A DNA stretch of 64,000 nucleotides from Akkermansiaceae bacterium UBA6138 (lineage in GTDB: Bacteria; Verrucomicrobiota; Verrucomicrobiia; Verrucomicrobiales; DEV007). The position numbers were made by a program, and so were the translations under genes. The stretch is from NCBI GenBank assembly GCA_002422425.1, contig DIVG01000046.1:72358-136357 (forward strand), in the 5' to 3' direction. Each line of letters starts with the position of its first letter. Position 1 is the stretch's first letter. The notes below the pieces were generated by a model. That model ran no database searches, was not told where the DNA came from, and saw only the letters and a program-made list of their open reading frames with translations. Positions 1 through 11,600 of the stretch are shown one piece after another.

Positions 1-2424
1 TCGAACCGCCAGGCTTACGACGGCTCCATGAGCGAAGACGATCTCAAAGCCTTCAAGCTCGATAAAAAATTCCCCATGGAGATTTACCTCGCTGACGCCG
101 ACGGATCGAATGTGAAGCGACTCACCCGCACCGACGGCTACGATGGCGGTCCCTTTTTCAGCGCCGACGGAAAAAAAATCTGCTGGCGCCGCTTTGATCG
201 CAAGGGGCTCACCGCCGAGATCTTCACGATGAACATCGACGGCACCGAAGAGCGGCAGGTGACCAGGCTCAGGGCGATGTCGTGGGCACCCTTTTTTCAC
301 CCGAGCGGCGAATACCTCATTTTCGCGACGAACCGGCACGGCTTTGAAAACTTCGAGCTTTACCTCGTCGACGCCTTGGGCGGGAAGGAACCGGTTCGGG
401 TGACCTACACAGCGGGTTTCGACGGGCTTCCGACTTTCTCGCCTGACGGAAAGACGATCTCGTGGACGACCAACCGCACGCCCGGTGGTCAGTCGCAGAT
501 CTTTCTTGCGAACTGGAATCACGAGGCCGCCCTCGCGATGTTGGGGAGCGGGAACAGCGCCGCAGGTGCCGGGAAAGTGACGGCAGCACCTCCCGAGGCG
601 ACTCCGGCTCCGGCGAATTTTGTGACCTCCCCCGCGATCGAGGAGGCGGATCTGCGCAAGCATCTTGAGTATCTCGCTTCCGAAGAATTGCAGGGGCGTC
701 TCACCGGCACTCCCGGAGAAGTGGCGGCAACGGAGCACGTCGCGACCTATTTCAAGAAATGGGGGCTGCTGCCGGGAGGCGACAATGATACCTACTTTCA
801 ATCTTTTGACTTTACCGCCGGGGTTGCGGTGGGGCCGGATAATAAAATGTCCCTCACGCTCGGTGACGAGAGCTTGACCCCGGAAGTGGACAAGGACTGG
901 CGCCCGGTGTCGTTCTCCAAAAACGGAACGCTCGAGGATTCCGCGATCGTTTTCGCCGGTTACGGACTTGAAGTACCCGACGGCAAGGGTGGCGAGTCCT
1001 ACACGAATTATTTCCACCTCGACGTGAAAGGCAAGTGGGTCATGGTCCTGCGTTACATTCCCGAAGATATCCCGAAAGAGGAGCGCGAGGCGATGCAGCG
1101 TTACGCACGCCTGCGGCACAAGGCTACTCTCGCGCGGCGGAAGTTTGCCGCCGGCATCATCTACGTGACAGGGCCCAAGGCGACGGTGAAAGAAGACCTC
1201 ATCCCGATGCAGTTCGACGCCTCGCTCGCGGACTCGGGCATCCCCGCGATCAGCATGACGACGGAGATGGCGGCAAAGCTCGTTGCTGCTGCCGGTAAAG
1301 ACCTTGCCGCGCTCCACACCGCGCTCGACAAAGGAGAGATGGTCGAGGGGTTTGAAATTCCCGGCGCGCGTCTCACAGCGACAATCGATGTCGCGCAGGA
1401 GAAAAAACAGGGGCGTAACGTTATCGCCGTGCTCTCGGCAGGGCAGGAGGGACCTCACCCGAATCCTGCCGTCGTCGTCGGCGCGCACATCGATCACCTC
1501 GGCAACGAGTCGGGGCCGGGCTCCCTCGCAAAAGAGGATGAAAAAGGCAAGGTTCACTACGGGGCCGACGACAATGCCTCCGGCGTCGCGGGTCTCCTCG
1601 AGATCGCCGAATACCTCGCTGACCAACGGAAGCAGGGGAAACTTGATTTGAAACGCGACGTCGTGTTTGCGGCCTGGTCGGGCGAAGAGATCGGCCTCCT
1701 CGGGTCGTCCCATTTTGTCCGGACCCTCGCCCGCGACACTCTCGGGGATGAAAATGCCCCGCTCGGGCTGCTCCTCTCGTCATACCTCAATATGGATATG
1801 ATCGGCCGACTCAAGGACACCCTCGTGCTCCAGGGGATCGGTTCCAGTGATTACTGGCGCGGGGCGATCGAGAGCCGCAACGCCCCGATCGGGTTGCCCG
1901 TCACGATCCAGACCGACACCTTTCTACCGACGGACGCGACGCCTTTTTATCTCAGGCAAGTGCCTATTCTCAGTGCCTTCACCGGCGCGCACGAGGATTA
2001 CCACACGCCGCGTGACACTCCCGACAAGGTGAATTACGAGGGGGCGACGAAAATCACAAAACTGATGGGCCTGATCACCCGTGGACTGGCGCTCGACCCG
2101 GAGGCCCCCCGGTATCTGAAAGTCGACCCCCCGAAAAACCAGGGGGCGCGGGGCTTCCGCGTCTATCTCGGCACGATCCCCGACTACAGCCAGGGGGATG
2201 TGAAAGGGGTGAAGCTCAGTGGTGTCTCCGAGAAAGGGCCCGCCGGCCTCGCCGGGGTCAAGGGTGGCGACATCATCACCGGTCTCGGCGAAAAGAAAAT
2301 CCTCAATATCTACGATTACACCGAGGCGATGGCTGACCTGAAGGTGGGCACCGAGACCACCATCACGGTGCAGCGCGGCGGCGAGGAGCTGACCCTGAAG
2401 CTGACCCCGGGATCGCGGGACTGA
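1..2424 (+). CDS. TolB-like beta-propeller / M28 metallopeptidase / PDZ protein, 5' end outside window
   Basis: The frame is open from base 1 and the first Met (base 28) lies inside a propeller repeat, so the start is upstream of the window. Residues below count from that Met. Residues 1-165 hold WD40-like PD40/TolB repeats (recurring F-S-P-D-G-K type strands). A linker and a PA-like insert follow. The M28 zinc aminopeptidase core has its metal ligands in order: H487 (AHIDHLG), D514/D515 (GADDNASG), E553/E554 (WSGEEIG), D590 (NMDMIG) and H659 (EDYHTPRDT). A C-terminal PDZ domain (about 710-795) contains GPAGLAGVKGGDII. Known family role: two-zinc aminopeptidase, normally exported; the substrate cannot be read from sequence. 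All expected metal ligands are present, so it is probably active. The propeller may bind substrate or cell-wall material (inference). It lies 256 bp upstream of the giant exoprotein gene on the same strand; no operon link is evident. Confidence 0.85.
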   Translation, partial: SNRQAYDGSMSEDDLKAFKLDKKFPMEIYLADADGSNVKRLTRTDGYDGGPFFSADGKKICWRRFDRKGLTAEIFTMNIDGTEERQVTRLRAMSWAPFFHPSGEYLIFATNRHGFENFELYLVDALGGKEPVRVTYTAGFDGLPTFSPDGKTISWTTNRTPGGQSQIFLANWNHEAALAMLGSGNSAAGAGKVTAAPPEATPAPANFVTSPAIEEADLRKHLEYLASEELQGRLTGTPGEVAATEHVATYFKKWGLLPGGDNDTYFQSFDFTAGVAVGPDNKMSLTLGDESLTPEVDKDWRPVSFSKNGTLEDSAIVFAGYGLEVPDGKGGESYTNYFHLDVKGKWVMVLRYIPEDIPKEEREAMQRYARLRHKATLARRKFAAGIIYVTGPKATVKEDLIPMQFDASLADSGIPAISMTTEMAAKLVAAAGKDLAALHTALDKGEMVEGFEIPGARLTATIDVAQEKKQGRNVIAVLSAGQEGPHPNPAVVVGAHIDHLGNESGPGSLAKEDEKGKVHYGADDNASGVAGLLEIAEYLADQRKQGKLDLKRDVVFAAWSGEEIGLLGSSHFVRTLARDTLGDENAPLGLLLSSYLNMDMIGRLKDTLVLQGIGSSDYWRGAIESRNAPIGLPVTIQTDTFLPTDATPFYLRQVPILSAFTGAHEDYHTPRDTPDKVNYEGATKITKLMGLITRGLALDPEAPRYLKVDPPKNQGARGFRVYLGTIPDYSQGDVKGVKLSGVSEKGPAGLAGVKGGDIITGLGEKKILNIYDYTEAMADLKVGTETTITVQRGGEELTLKLTPGSRD

Positions 2425-2680
2425 GGGATCGCGCCGCTTGACCCCGGACGGAAAAACGCCTCTCCGCCCGGTGGTCGCTCCCCCTTTGTTGGTCCCTTTC
2501 GCCTCGGTCGTCTGCCGGGAGGGTGGCCTGTCACGCTCCTTCTTCTCATGACAATGCCTTTCGATAGGGAAAAATCTGAACATTTTTTTACGGAGATGCT
2601 GGACAAATCGTCACCTTTCGTATTCAACTAACCCGCGCTACCCCGCTACCCCCCCTTTTTTATCCTAACCCCCCTGCTTT
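2425..2680. other. Intergenic region upstream of the giant exoprotein gene
   Basis: 256 bp without a credible gene. The last 40 bases before the ATG are pyrimidine-rich (runs of C and T) and contain no Shine-Dalgarno sequence. I could not identify a convincing -35/-10 pair. The region presumably carries the promoter of the exoprotein gene. Confidence 0.4.
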
Positions 2681-5600
2681 ATGTGCGCTTCCCGCTCTGC
2701 CCCTGAAGGCGTTGTTACGACTCTTCGTCGTCGGCCCCTCCTCCTGCGTTTGATCATGATCGGCCTCGCTCCCGGTCTGATGTTCACGGGAAATCCTGTG
2801 CTGGCGAATCCGCAGGGAGGTGTGGTCGTGCACGGGGACGTCACCATTGGGGCTTCGCTGGGGGGCAATCTGCAGATCACGCAGAACAGTCACAGCGCGA
2901 TTATCAATTGGGACAGCTTTTCGATCGATCAGGGGGAGTTGACGCAGTTTTTCCAGCCTAACCGCAATTCCGCCGTGCTTAACCGGGTCACCGGGGGAAA
3001 TCCGAGTGCGATTCACGGTGCCCTCAAGGCAAATGGAAATGTCTTTGTGATCAATCCGAACGGGATACTGGTCGGTTCGGGGGGGACTATCGATGTCCAC
3101 GGACTCGTTCTCTCAACGCTGGATGTGAGTAACGGGGAGTTCCTCGCCGGGGGGGATCTCAACTTCAAAGGGGTCGGGGCGGACGTGACGAACCTGGGCC
3201 GGATCAACGGCGTCGGTGGTGATGTTTTTCTGATCGGCAGGACGATATCGAACAGCGGCACCATTAGGGCGGGAGGCGGCACGGCGGGACTCGCGGCGGG
3301 CGAGGAAGTCCTGCTGACGGGCGCGGGAAGCACCGGGGAGCGGCTCTTTGTGAGGGCGACGGGTGCAGGGGTGAGCGGGACCGGAATCTTTAACGACGGG
3401 ACGATCGAGGGAGCGGCGGTCGAGCTCAAAGCGCACGGTAACATGTTTGCGCTCGCGATTAACAACAAGGGATCGGTCCGCGCGACAGGGACGGTGAATT
3501 CGGGGGGGAAAGTGTATCTCCGCAGTGCCGGAGGAGCCGTAAACAATAGCGGTTCGATCCGGGCCGTCACTCCCGGAACGGGAAGCGCGGGAAGGGTCCT
3601 GATCGAAGCGGCCTACGCCAAAGTCGACGGTATGATGGAGGCCGAGCGCGGCAATATCCGCGTTACCGGAACGGATAAGGTAGAGCTGGGAGGTGGTATC
3701 GACGTTTCCTCCGCCGTCGGAACCGGCGGTGAAGTAGTCGTGGAAGGAAGCGAAATCTCTTTGGGAGGCACCGCGAGCGTTGACGCCTCGGGTGCGACTG
3801 GTGGCGGTTATGTTCGCATCGGCGGCGGATTCCAGGGGCGGGACGCGGAGGTCATGAATGCGGACCGGGTTGTTATCGACGACGGGGCGTTGCTCCGGGC
3901 CGATGCCATCGAGAGCGGCCGGGGTGGCAATGTGATTGTGTGGTCCGATGGGGATACCGCGTTCAGCGGGGATCTTTCGGCGCGGGGGATCTCGCAGGGT
4001 GGTTTTGCGGAGATCTCCGGGAAGAACACCCTTGAGGTGACAGGGCAAGTCGATCTCTCTGCTTCAAACGGCCAGGCGGGGACCCTTCTCCTTGATCCGA
4101 CCAATATCACCATCTCGGCGGCGGGGGCCTCGGCGCTCGGCGGCAGCACGATCAGCAATGTCTGGCTCTCCCAGCAGTTGGATCTCGGAACCAATATTGT
4201 GATTTCAACTAATTTCGGGGCGGGCGCGGATGCGGGGAATATCACGGTGAATGATCGGGTGGAGTGGTATCAGGAAAATTCCAGCACCGTTGCGGGGAAT
4301 CTTTCGCTCCTGGCGATGGGAAGCATCAACTTTAATCGTTCCGTTCGCAGCGCGGGGACCGGGGCAATCAACGTTGTCGCAGGCTGGGACGGCAGCACCG
4401 GCCTTACGATGGACGGTTTTGACATGGCCGCCGTTCTGGCGACGATGCCCGGAGGGCTCAGTGCCTCGGCCGCCGACGCCGCTGGCTTGAACGGCGGATC
4501 GATTTTCGTTAATACCGCCACCGGCGCTCAGCATGTCGAAGTGGGGAGTCGTTTCGGTTCCACCTTGCTGGCCGGTCACGATCTCTTTCTGACCGGGTCG
4601 ACTTCAGGCGGTGACCGATGGGCCCAGGTGGGGTTTCACGACAGCGGTTACGAGTGGGAACTGGGGCGCGCCTATAATGGCACCCGCAACGAGTGGTGGG
4701 GTAACAGTGCCGGCAACGTCCGGGGTAAAAGTTACATCGCCGACCTCGGAGGCACGGTTTTCGCCAGCGGCGCTTTCCAAGGGGCCGGGTATGGTGCCAC
4801 CGGTGCGATTGAAATAGGGCTGAGCGGTCGTCTCGATATGAGGGCCGGTCATAATCAGACCCGTAGTTATGTTCAGATCGGTCACGGCGGGGTCGTTGAC
4901 GGCGAATCAGTGCGGGCATCGACGGCCCCCGCTCCGAGTGTCAACACGACGCGCGACGGATTTATCGTTGATCCGGACAATGATAACAATAGACCGTATT
5001 TCAGTGCCACCTGGCGGACAAATTATCTCGGGCATGCCGCGCGAATAAACGCCCATGTCTCCGTAAACGCAGCTGAGGACATTCTCGTGTCGGCCGCACG
5101 CGGCTTCGAGACGACTGCCGGCTACACGGATCTCGTCATCGCGGATCAGGGTTCCGGTGCCTTTGCGTTGATCGGCCACGGGGGCTACCGCCAGGCCGGC
5201 AGTTTTCACGGGGATGTGACGGTCGTGGCGGGCGGGGCGACGACGGCGGCGGACGGGCGCGGTCCCGAGGGTGCCGGGATTCAGCTTTACGCCACGAACG
5301 GGTCGGGTAGTTTCGCCCAGATTGGGCACGGAACCGGTGGCGGGTTTAACCGACGCTCGATTTGGGATCAGCAGAAGTCGGGCGAAGTCACCGTTACCGC
5401 CACGATCGGTGCTGTGCGGATGATCGGATTCAACCAGTTGCCCCGGGCCGGCACTACCCTGGCTGACCGCAACGTGGGGGCTGTCCTCGACGGAGTCACC
5501 AGCCTGGCTAACAACTCCGCCGCTGATGCCGAGACACTCTACAGTCATGTCCAGATCGGTCATGGCGGTTCCGGTGAAAGTGCCCCTACCACCGGGGGCG

Positions 5601-8600
5601 GTTTCACTGCGCCCGTGGCGGTGACAACTCTCTACGATGCGTTCAACAACACGTTTGCCAATACCGGGGCGCTGATTAACAACCGCACCCCCGAGATGTC
5701 CCTCTCCGGGAACGTTAATGTATTCGCTGGCGGGACAGTACGCGTACGCGATAACATGGGCTACGACGAGTTGGGTAACTGGCTCGCCGATCAGGGGCCG
5801 GGGATTGATCCCTACAGTCCTGCCAACGCTATTCTGCGCGATATCGGCATTGAAGTGCGGGCTGGCAACAACCATAATGCCTACGCCATGATCGGTCATG
5901 GCGGGACCAATATTGCCGCCCTCGACGCCCTGAGCACGGGGCACCGGGGAGATATCAGTGTCGTCGCGGACAAAGGCGGGATCATGTTTGTCGGCGGTGA
6001 GGAGAAGCGTTCGCAGCGTTCCTGGGGTTACGGCTTCAACTTTGCCCAGATCGGGCACGGTGGCGCCAACGTTCAGGGCCCCAAGCAGGGTAGGATCGAC
6101 GTTATCGCCGGGCAAGGGGCAGGGGCGGTCGGTGGCGACATCATCTTCCGCACCGGGCGGATGCGCCAGAGCTATGCTCAGATCGGTCACGGGGGGCAGG
6201 AATTTACCCGCGTCGTCACGGGTGACGGGCTTTCGGATATCGTCGTGCGCGCCGCCGGGAATATGGAGATGACGACGAGGCTTTCCGGCCCTTCGGACGT
6301 GACGCTTTCAAGGGACTACGTCGACTGGGCGATGGGTGAGACCGGTTCTACCACGGCCGGTGACTCGGAGCTTCTCGAGCGCGTCACTGGCACGCTCGCT
6401 GCAGGGACCCAAATTCCGCAGTCTGCGGTGCAGTCCCACAACTGGGACACCAACATCAAATTTTCAATGATCGGGCATGGCGGGAGCAGCGTGAACCTGA
6501 ACGGGATTCTGTCGCTCAATAACACTATCGATGTCGAGGCCCAGGGAGGCAGTGTTCGGTTGACGGCCGGTGGCGGGGACCGTGATTTTACCCAGATTGG
6601 CCACGGAGGTTACCGGACGGGAGGCGCAAATGCATCGATCACGGGGGGAGATATCACTGTAACCGCTGCCGATGACATCATCATTGACGCCTCCAATCCG
6701 GGGATGAATATGGTCGAACGCTCCTCGATGATCGGTATTGTAACCCGCGATGCCGACGGGAACTATCTGCATTCAGGCCAGAATCAGATCCTCGGCCGCG
6801 GTTTCGGATCCTACGGGATGATTGGAAACGGCGGTTATGACATGGACGGGGACCATTCCGGCGCGATCACGTTGACGGCCGGGCGTCACATCCATGCGAT
6901 TGCTTCCTCCACTCTTCCCGGGATCCAGGTATCCAGCTACACGGCCGGTTACGTCGAGGGTCCGTCGGCCTTTCCGGCATCCGGAATCCAGAACCGGTGG
7001 GCCGGCACCCGCCACACCTACGACACGCTCGTTGAGGCGTCGATGATGCAGCGTTCGTTCCAACTCTATCACGGGAACGCGGGAGCGTCCGAACCGGCGC
7101 ACCGGGGGAATATTGTTGCCGGCACACTGCTGATTGACCTCGGGAGCACTGGCGGTGCGGATCTGCGGGACGCCTCCAACGGCGATGGGACCGGCACGCT
7201 TTACCGGTCGGCTTCAGCAATTAGCGGAAATTACGCCAGCGGTAGCCACGGCGTCGCCCATGGAACGATTGACTATGCGACGGGAAAGGTCACGATCGAT
7301 TCCTCGCTTGTCACGGCGAACAACGGAGATCTCGAGAACGACCGCAACACTCTCAACCGCAATATCAACTATTCCTACGCCAACCCGACCACTTTGACGA
7401 ATGTCGCGATTGCATCGGAGCGCACCGCCGAGTCGGACACGGCCCTCCGACCGAACGAGGCTTTCCTCGGTCATGGGCGTATCCTCCCTGGCACCCTTGT
7501 GCTAAATATTGGAGGCACGCTTTATCGCGAGGCCCCGGCGCTTAACGGCACGATCGTCAACGCCTCTAATACGGTGGTGGCGACGATCGACTACGCTACG
7601 GGACGGGTCCGCTTCCGTCAGAATGTGAACCCGACGGCCGCTGCCGTTTCGGCTGACTACCAGTGGGCGGTCGGAAACTCGGACTCCGCCTTTGTTCAGA
7701 TCGGAAATGGCGGCCAAGGTTCGAGCGTTGGGGGCCGCGATACAATCGGCAACACCGGCGAAATGAACATCACTGCCGGTGGAGACGTGCGTCTTCACGC
7801 GGGGGGAGCCAGTAACGCCTACGCACAGCTCGGTCACGGGGGCACCTCCGCTCAGAGCGCCCACTCGGGCAACATCAATCTGGTTGCCGGCGGCATTGTC
7901 GAATTCATCGCGGGGAACGCCAACAACTACACAAAAACCAACCAGTACGCCCAACTCGGGCACGGCGGTTTTGATGCGGATGGATCCCACACGGGGAATA
8001 TCTCGGTTCAGGCCGGGACGGGTGAGAGGAGTCTGATTCCCGGCGTGATCGGGGGCGGTTCTCTCGGTGGGGTTGTTTTCACCGCCGGCAATGGCACTGA
8101 CACTTACGCGATGATCGGCCACGGCGGACGCAGCAGTCAAGCGGGTGTCGTTACCCAGACGGGGTTACTTCCAGGGCAGGCAGGGGTGCTTTCGGGAGAT
8201 ATTACGATTAATTCGCTAGGTGCCATGACCTTTACGGCGGGTAGCAAGATCGTGCACCCTCTCGACAACGGCTTCTTGCAGGACAACGACGATGGACGGA
8301 ATTTTGTTCAAGTGGGCCATGGGGGGTGGGATGGTGACGTCAACGGGAACACTTATGTTGTCGGCCTCGGGCATCGCGGTGCTATTTCGCTGACAGCGCA
8401 AATCGGAGATATCGAGCTGAAGGCCGGGGACACCGCCAACGGCTCTTTTGGTGACGGTTACGGCCGTTACCACAGTGCGACGATCGGGCACGGGGGCTAC
8501 GCCACAAACGGTGACCACTTTGGCAACATCTCGGTGATTGCCGAAAACGGCAGCGTGAAACTGACGGGAGGGATGCTCACCCACGACCGTTCCTCCGAAA

Positions 8601-11600
8601 AATACAACTGGTCACAGATCGGTCACGGTGGCGCGGAAGCGACCTCTCATCTCGGACGTCTCGGTGATACAATCATCGTGCGGGCGTCAAATGACATCCT
8701 CCTGGCGGCCGGTGGCGGCAATCGCAACCAGGCCATGATCGGAAATGGCGGCCTCAACGTGGATGGTAGTCATCTCGGGGATATTTCGGTGAGCGCCGGC
8801 GGTGATATCGATCTGCGCGGCGGCATCGCCCTCAAGCGGGTCGTGCGCCGCATCGGCGAGTTCCAGGAGATGAACGGGGTGAACGGCGGCGATGCGAACG
8901 ATATCGGCGAGTTTAACGGTTATTACGGCAGCGGCGGTCTCGGTTATGTGATGCTGGATGCCGCCGCCGCAGCGGGTGGGGGAGCCAAGGCCAAGCTAAT
9001 GGGCGACGACATCCAGCCCGGAACGGTTCAGATCCGTCTCGCTGTCGCTGCTCCAACTCTCTTCAACGCCTCGGCCACCCCTGATTTTATTGATGACGGG
9101 GCGGGGAATATTATTACCAACGACCTCGCGCAAGCCGTTGTCGGCACGATCGACTACGCCACCGGGGCGATCACCTTTAGCCAGTCCATCGTGGCGAATA
9201 ATAACCTCGCGCAGCCCGACGTTTTTGTTAATTACGAACACCGCAGCGGTATTCGTAATGATGCGCTTTATGCCAATGCCACAATCGGTCACGGTGGATA
9301 TGCCACCAATTCCCGTGCCGGGGCTCACCCCGAGGACGCCACTCCGGATTTTGTGAACCGGGGCATTTCCGGCAATATTGACGTTCGCGCCGGGGTGGAC
9401 GCATCGGGAGCATTTAATGGCTCCGGTGGGAGCATCACCGCGATCGGCGGTAATGATCAGCGGACCTACGTTCAGATCGGGCACGGCGGGATGGACGCCA
9501 CTGCCCCCGCTGGTCACTCCCTCTCCGGTTCGATCACGACCAAGGCTGACGGTGCCATCGTCTTCCAGGGTGGCGGTGGCCTCATCGATAATCATCACAT
9601 CGCCTTCAATTATTACGGGGCCGGCAACACCGAAGTGGCGGCGGTGACAGCGGCATCAAATGCCGATCGCCTGAGGTATTCCACTCCGCTCGGGGACGGG
9701 ACCCGTTCCAATTCCGGCATCACCGACATCCTCTACGCCTTCGCCCACATCGGCCATGGCGGGGTCTCGGCCCATGCCAACAACGCCCTCGACAACAATG
9801 CCAACAACCCGCTTGCGGCCGCCACTGCGGCTACAGGACACAACGGCAATATCTTCGTCCAGGCGAATCAGGGCAACATCGATTTCACCGGGGGAGGGGT
9901 GCGCGGTTACGGCCACTTCGCCATGATCGGGCACGGCGGCTATTCCGTGATGGGCAACCACTTCGGGGATATCGAGGTGATCTCGGGGGCCGACATCAAC
10001 TTCACCGGCGGGGGGGACACCTACCGCGCCAACTCCACCGAAGGTCGCAACTTCGTCCAGATCGGGCACGGCGGACGTACCAGCACCGGCAACCTCTTTG
10101 GTGATATCGCCGTGACCGCGGCCGGGGCGGTGAACGTCCGGGGCGGGGACGTGCGAAGCGATCGCAGTGCAGTGGCCTACGGGGCCCACGTATTTGTTCT
10201 GAACCAGGGCGGGAATCAGGATGAAAACCACTATAACCGCACCGAAGGGCGTCTCAATCGTGCCCAGATCGGACACGGGGGCGACAACGTCTACGGCGAT
10301 AAAACCGGTGCCATCGAGGTGACGGCAGGGAGCGGAGTCGATTTCCGCGGCGGGGACCGCCTTGCCGGTTCGCTCGACAACAATGCCGGGTATCTCAACT
10401 ATGCCATGATCGGTCACGGCGGTTACGCGGCGTGGCGGCATATTCGCACCAATCTTCCCCTGCCCGGCAATACCGGACAGGCGGACGACTGGGGCGTGCC
10501 CTTCTGGCACAACGGGACCACTTACGTCTTCGACGGCACCGGGCAATTCCCCTGGTCGGTCGATAACACCGGTAGTGCCACTCTCGGTCTAGGAAATCCC
10601 CTTTACGACGGCTTCGGCGGGAACGTCAGCGTGACCGCAACGACCGGAAACATCAGCTTCCAGAGCGGAACCTCGCTGGGCACGTTCGGGCAGATCGGTC
10701 ACGGCGGGATCGAGACGGCCGGCGACCATCACGGCGATATTAGCGTAAGAGCGCTACAGGGTGATGTTCTCTTCTCGGCGAATCGTGTCGAAGAGACCGG
10801 TTCCACTTCGACCGCGTCCTCCGCCTACGTTCAGGTCGGGCACGGCGGCTCGTATTCGAGCGGCGAGCAGAGTGGGGGAATTGATCTCGAAGCTTCCGGC
10901 GAGATCCGCTTTAAGGCGGGCCGCACCGACTCATACGCCATGGTCGGTCACGGGGGGCGCGAGAGCCACGGGACCGACACGATCAACTGGGGCGGCACCA
11001 ATCCCACTTACCGCAGGACGACGAACCGATTCTACTCCCAGAGTTCTCTCTACCGTCCGGGCAGCCGCACCGGTGATATCAGTGTCACCGCCGGGGGTGA
11101 CATTGCTTTCGTCGGAGGAAACGCGAACGGCGACCGCGCTTTCACCCAGATCGGGCACGGAGGGTTTAACATTCATGCCAATCCCGATGCCGGCGGTCAG
11201 TTCGGCGACGGGCACAGCGGAGCGATTTCGGTGATCACTACGGGGGGCAGCCTCCTCCTCCGCGGCGGTGACCGCGCGAATTCCCACGCCATGATCGGCC
11301 ATGGCGGGACGGAGTCGTTCGGCAATCACGGGGGAGACGGGACCGACAACCGTGCCGACAGCGATATTCTCGTCGAGGCGGCAACCGGGATCCGCGTGCT
11401 GGCCACAGGGCGTTTCGACAGCAATAACGTGGCGCGGAATTTCGCGCAAATCGGTCACGGGGGCTGGCGTTCCAGTTTCCGGGATGCCCATGACATTGAT
11501 GCCAATCTCTACGCCAAGCTCCAGGCCTACGGCGCGAATTACATCAACCCGAATACCGGGGTGGTTAATACGGACGACGCGGGGATGCATCCCCTGACGC

